Of a stretch of DNA of 64,000 nt, positions 60,897-64,000 are shown one piece after another. Both the position numbers and the translations under genes were made by a program. The stretch covers positions 14,747-78,746 of the forward strand of contig JAAUZW010000033.1 of assembly GCA_014804385.1 (NCBI GenBank), read 5' to 3'. The notes beneath the pieces are model-generated. The model searched no databases, was not told the origin of the DNA, and saw only the letters and a program-made list of their open reading frames with translations. This stretch comes from Lachnospiraceae bacterium (lineage in GTDB: Bacteria; Bacillota; Clostridia; Lachnospirales; Lachnospiraceae). Numbering within the stretch: the stretch's first letter is position 1; every line of letters begins with the position of its first letter.

Positions 60897-61556
60897 TTAC
60901 CCCCCCCCCTCTCTCCATTTTTTCAGCATTTTTCGACATGTCCCATCCCAAACCATACAATAATCCTCCGTATTTTTTCTTACAGTTGTTCCCGCTGCTA
61001 CAATACATTGTCTGCCAAGACTCTTTTCCTGAATTACAACTGCATTTGCACCCACAAAGGAAGCTTTTCCAATATGAACACTTCCACACAAAACACTTCC
61101 AACAGATATATGGGAAAATTCCTCTACAATGCAATCATGCTCAATAATCGCACCAGTGTTTACAATACACATATCTCCTATTTCTGCTTCTGCATTAATA
61201 ACTGCTTTCTTACCAACAAATATTCCCTCTCCAAGCTTCACATTCTCAGACACGACTGCCGTGTTATCTATAATATTAGGCAGCGTATATCCAGTACTCT
61301 TTAATTGCTGATACAATCGCTCCCGGACATTCCCATGTCCCATAAAGCCAACTGTTACAAAAGCATTCTTCACTCCATTGTCATAATACCTTTTCATGGC
61401 ATCATCTGTATTCAAAACAGAATAGCCCCTATAGAACTTCCCCACCATTTCCTTCGTATCCAAAAAACCCAAAATACGATATTTCCCTATCTGCTCAATG
61501 CTGTCCACCACGCTATGAGCATGTCCTCCAATTCCAAGCAAAATGATATCTTCCAT
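60897..61556 (-). CDS. NeuD/PglD-like sugar acyltransferase with homopolymeric 3' end
   Basis: A 219-residue acyltransferase: Rossmann lobe EDIILLGIGGHAHSVVDSIE, ILGFLDTKEMVGKFYRGYSV, AFVTVGFMGHGNVRERLYQQ; hexapeptide-repeat helix VVSENVKLGEGIFVGKKAVI, INTGAIIEHDCIVEEFSHIS-like run, HIGKASFVGANAVVIQEKSL. The coding strand ends TGG AGA GAG then ten G, then TAA, giving a WREGGG terminus. Loss or gain of G would move the end to another frame: one alternative continues VNNPNPYEQFSMYILRRWAK and stops at 60832, inside the next gene. This resembles phase-variable contingency tracts. Confidence 0.87.
   Translation of the reverse strand: MEDIILLGIGGHAHSVVDSIEQIGKYRILGFLDTKEMVGKFYRGYSVLNTDDAMKRYYDNGVKNAFVTVGFMGHGNVRERLYQQLKSTGYTLPNIIDNTAVVSENVKLGEGIFVGKKAVINAEAEIGDMCIVNTGAIIEHDCIVEEFSHISVGSVLCGSVHIGKASFVGANAVVIQEKSLGRQCIVAAGTTVRKNTEDYCMVWDGTCRKMLKKWREGGG
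60900..60909. repeat. C10/G10 homopolymer tract at the end of an acyltransferase gene
   Basis: Ten consecutive C on the plus strand (G on the coding strand) immediately before the TAA stop of the 60897-61556 gene. The longest G/C homopolymer I noticed in the window and a typical slipped-strand site. Confidence 0.85.
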
Positions 61557-61562
61557 GATCTA

Positions 61563-62606
61563 TCAGCATCCAAGTCTTTCTTTCATATTTTTCAGTTCAT
61601 CAAACTGCCCCATATCCAGCCATGCATCCTCACCGATCGGATAAATTCCCACTCTTTTCCCTTTACTCATATATTTTTCAATAATCGCAGGAAAATCAAT
61701 GGGCTCATTATATGCTAGATTTTCTATTACTTCAGGCTCCACAAAATAACAACCTGTATTTGTGAAAAAGGACATATTGGGCTTTTCCTGCATAGACTCA
61801 ATCATACCGTCTTTTCCTATATTCACCACGCCGTAGGGTATCGTAAAATTTTTAAGTGAACACACCATGGTGATTAAATTTTCAGATTCCACATGTTGAC
61901 TGTAGGCTTTTGTCAAATCATCGTCTATTACAATGTCACAATTTGTCAAAACGAATGTATCATTAATCTTTCCTTTTAGTAGACTGATTCCTCCACCTGT
62001 TCCAAGTGCCTTTTCCTCTACTATAAACTCCAGCTGATAATCTTTGTATAAATCATCAAAGTACGCCTTTATCATATTTCTTTTGTAATTCACGATCATA
62101 AAAAACCGATTACATCCATACGTCCGAAAGCTATTTATAATATGTTCAGCTATCGGATACTCACCAATAGGAATCAACGGCTTTGGCAAAATATTTGTAT
62201 ATGGTGAAAGTCTTGTCCCAAGTCCGCCTGCCATCATGACTACAGCAATATCCTTTTCAAACCTAGACTTCTTCTTACTAAAACTATTTTGAAATATTAT
62301 TTCTTTAATTATATGATTCTCATCCACAATCGGTATCGCATCTATTCTATATTCCTTCATAGTAGATACGGCCAAATGAGCTTGTCCCTCTTTTAGATAT
62401 TTGGGCTCATAATTAGCAGCAAGCTTGATTTGTGCTTGTAACTCCCCACCTTTTAATATCCATCTACGGATATCCCCATCTGTAAGCGTTGCAAGCAAAA
62501 CTCCACTATTTTGTACAAACAATGTTCGCCGTGCGCTCTTATTTATCATCTGCATTGCTTCAAGTATTGTATTTTGCTCTTCAATATAAACTTCATTCTT
62601 ATCCAT
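61563..62606 (-). CDS. CBS-domain nucleotidyltransferase (PtmE-like)
   Basis: A 347-residue fusion. About 1-120: two CBS motifs (AMQMINKSARRTLFVQNSGV, LATLTDGDIRRWILKGGEL, VSTMKEYRIDAIPIVDENHI). About 120-347: sugar-phosphate nucleotidyltransferase (AVVMMAGGLGTRLSPYTNIL, PKPLIPIGEYPIAEHII, VLTNCDIVIDDDL, YPIGEDAWLDMGQFDEL). This architecture matches PtmE-type enzymes that make GDP-glucosamine derivatives at the start of the legionaminate route. It lies next to a LegB-like dehydratase, the next enzyme of that route. The start may instead be TTG 62615, which is closer to AAGGA. Confidence 0.87.
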   Translation of the reverse strand: MDKNEVYIEEQNTILEAMQMINKSARRTLFVQNSGVLLATLTDGDIRRWILKGGELQAQIKLAANYEPKYLKEGQAHLAVSTMKEYRIDAIPIVDENHIIKEIIFQNSFSKKKSRFEKDIAVVMMAGGLGTRLSPYTNILPKPLIPIGEYPIAEHIINSFRTYGCNRFFMIVNYKRNMIKAYFDDLYKDYQLEFIVEEKALGTGGGISLLKGKINDTFVLTNCDIVIDDDLTKAYSQHVESENLITMVCSLKNFTIPYGVVNIGKDGMIESMQEKPNMSFFTNTGCYFVEPEVIENLAYNEPIDFPAIIEKYMSKGKRVGIYPIGEDAWLDMGQFDELKNMKERLGC

Positions 62607-62630
62607 ACCAAGCAATGCTTCCTTTCTCTG

Positions 62631-63620
62631 TTAAATATTATAAATATCAATTTTATATTTTTCCAAATTATCCTTCAAAAAAGCAATTGTGTGTTTTAAT
62701 CCCTCTTCCAAGGAATACTGCGGCTTCCAATCTGTCAATCGCAGTATTTTCTCATTTTGCCCAAGTAACCTATTCACTTCGCTTTTTTCCGGTCGGAGTC
62801 TCTCCTCATCACAGACAATTCTGGCATTCGGATTAATCTGCCGTATCAGTTCCTCTGCAAGCTGTCCTATGGATATTTCCTTCTGGGTCGCAATATTGAT
62901 TTCTTCACCAATTGTCTTACCAGACTCATAAATGGATATGAAACCTTGTGCAGTATCCTTTACATAATTAAAATCCCTTGTGGGAGTCAATGCCCCAAGC
63001 TTGATTTCTGTCTTTCCCGCAAGCAGTTGTGTGATAATTGTCGGAATAACCGCCCTTGCCGACTGCCTTGGACCATATGTATTAAACGGACGCACTATTG
63101 TTACTGGCAACTGGAAAGAACGGTAAAAACTCTCCGCAAGCCTGTCTGCTCCTATTTTAGTTGCTGAATATGGAGATTGCCCTTGAAATGGATGTTTTTC
63201 ATCTATAGGAACATACTGTGCCGTTCCGTATACCTCAGATGTTGATGTAATTAATACTCTTTCAGTCCCCAACTTCCTTGCTGCCTGTAATACATTTAAG
63301 GTTCCCTTTATATTGGTATCAACATAAGCATCCGGTGAATGATAACTAAATGGTATAGCAATTAAAGCGGCAAGATGGAATACTACGTCAACATCTTTCA
63401 TAGACTCCCAAACACCGTTAGAATCTCGTATATCACCTTGAAAAATTTCAACATTTTGCATGATATCCTGTGGCAATGTGTCAAGCCACCCCCAAGTGTT
63501 AAAGGAGTTGTAATACACAAAAGCTTTTACCTGATATCCCTTTTTTACTAGTTCCTCCACCAGATGACTGCCGATAAAACCATCTGCACCTGTTACCAGT
63601 ATCTTCTTCCCTGCTTTCAT
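62631..63620 (-). CDS. LegB-like NAD-dependent nucleotide-sugar 4,6-dehydratase
   Basis: A 329-residue extended short-chain dehydrogenase: KKILVTGADGFIGSHLVEEL, KAFVYYNSFNTWGWLDTLPQ (run typical of LegB/GDP-sugar dehydratases of nonulosonate loci), VVFHLAALIAIPFSYHSPDA, STSEVYGTAQYVPIDEKHPF, catalytic SPYSATKIGADRLAESFYRS and RPFNTYGPRQSARAVIPTII. It would convert GDP-GlcNAc to the 4-keto-6-deoxy sugar. The start is uncertain: ATG 63620 fits the family start; ATG 63671, 12 bases after the upstream stop, is possible. Steps missing in the window are the epimerase and perhaps a dedicated aminotransferase. Confidence 0.88.
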   Translation of the reverse strand: MKAGKKILVTGADGFIGSHLVEELVKKGYQVKAFVYYNSFNTWGWLDTLPQDIMQNVEIFQGDIRDSNGVWESMKDVDVVFHLAALIAIPFSYHSPDAYVDTNIKGTLNVLQAARKLGTERVLITSTSEVYGTAQYVPIDEKHPFQGQSPYSATKIGADRLAESFYRSFQLPVTIVRPFNTYGPRQSARAVIPTIITQLLAGKTEIKLGALTPTRDFNYVKDTAQGFISIYESGKTIGEEINIATQKEISIGQLAEELIRQINPNARIVCDEERLRPEKSEVNRLLGQNEKILRLTDWKPQYSLEEGLKHTIAFLKDNLEKYKIDIYNI

Positions 63621-63683
63621 ATTTATATCCAAACCCACCATTCTTTCTATTAAGATTTTCGCCCTCGTCATTTTCCATTTCTG

Positions 63684-64000
63684 CTATATAACATCCACTT
63701 TCTGCAGCATCACCGGCATCCCAGCCTCCTGACACAGCTGCACGACAGAACTCGGATCACCATAATATGCATCACTTATCACAATCGCCCTGTCCAAATC
63801 CACCGTATCATCATAAATCCCCCAGCCCTCTTCCCGATATCTTCTGACAATCTTTTCATATTCTTGCCACAGTTGCGGCCGCATGGATTCAATGGTGGAC
63901 TTGATTAGCGGATGTGGTCTCCACAAAAGCGCTACTTCATCCTTATTTTCTTTAAAAAGCTCAAGCACCGACTCCATCTTCCGGATCATTTTCTCCTCGT
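63684..64000 (-). CDS. Polysaccharide-locus protein, perhaps CDP-glycerol glycerophosphotransferase-like (5' end outside window)
   Basis: Only the C-terminal 105 residues are visible, open to the edge: ELFKENKDEVALLWRPHPLI, YREEGWGIYDDTVDLDRAIV, SDAYYGDPSSVVQLCQEAGM, PVMLQKVDVI. The pattern W-R-P-H-P followed by S-D-x-Y-x-G-D-x-S-S resembles the GT-B donor site of glycerophosphotransferase-type or capsule proteins (RPHP ... SD..SD/SS). The identity is tentative because the N-terminal part is outside. It lies just upstream of the dehydratase gene, same strand. Confidence 0.5.
   Translation of the reverse strand, partial: EEKMIRKMESVLELFKENKDEVALLWRPHPLIKSTIESMRPQLWQEYEKIVRRYREEGWGIYDDTVDLDRAIVISDAYYGDPSSVVQLCQEAGMPVMLQKVDVI

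Noticed and set aside
1..64000. tRNA or rRNA genes
   Set aside because: No cloverleaf with CCA-proximal T-arm motif or ribosomal RNA stretch was recognised on either strand.

Overview
The window looks like chromosome of an anaerobic Gram-positive Clostridia member, most likely Lachnospiraceae. Supporting signs are a ptb-buk butyrate pair, DUF975 and DUF4190 membrane proteins, a purine pathway in which AICAR transformylase and IMP cyclohydrolase are separate proteins, Shine-Dalgarno-rich starts with frequent GTG/TTG, and Gram-positive SecA and RF2. The assignment is by recognition of families, not by database search.

Positions 1-19.4 kb are housekeeping and GC-rich. In order: an oligopeptide ABC ATPase (cut by the edge), tex, three small genes on the plus strand (DUF4190, a HEXXH metalloprotease-like protein, DUF975), prfB with its programmed +1 frameshift, secA, a ptb-buk-alpha-galactosidase operon, the purine genes guaB, IMP cyclohydrolase and AICAR transformylase, a small membrane protein and an AAA/DUF4143 ATPase. 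Several intergenic gaps here hold elaborate nested inverted repeats.

From 19.4 kb to the right edge (about 44 kb) every gene is on the minus strand and nearly all belong to one surface-glycan cluster, which ends at a hairpin terminator at 19.42 kb. In transcription order (right to left) it holds: a nonulosonate (legionaminate-like) block with LegB-like dehydratase, CBS-nucleotidyltransferase, two NeuD-like acyltransferases (one with a G10 tract at its end), NeuB, then a SpsF/SpsE-like pair; an AT-rich block (beta-propeller protein, large capsule-type protein, FkbM methyltransferase, radical SAM, GT2); UDP-xylose synthase and DegT aminotransferase; a decayed tandem duplication with a toxin-antitoxin pair inside; glycosyltransferases; a nucleotidyltransferase-aminotransferase gene broken by an in-frame amber codon; an ornithine-cyclodeaminase-like protein; a soluble sulfatase-fold protein and a WbsX protein; and a phosphonate block (LicD, PEP mutase fused to two nucleotidyltransferase domains, phosphonoacetaldehyde reductase, phosphonopyruvate decarboxylase). 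It finishes with a LicD-GT2 fusion, a HAD protein and a CDP-alditol-phosphate module.

The two most striking points are as follows. First, the phosphonate block has everything to make 2-hydroxyethylphosphonate, activate it with a nucleotide and place it on a glycan through LicD, but no aminoethylphosphonate transaminase. Second, about a dozen proteins of unrelated catalytic class carry the same kind of small Rossmann domain (motif like AIYGxGxxGxxL), singly, in tandem or alone, as if it were a shared plug-in of the cluster. No flippase, polymerase, ABC exporter or initiating sugar transferase was seen in the cluster portion inside the window, so export must be encoded elsewhere or the product may be attached in the cytoplasm.
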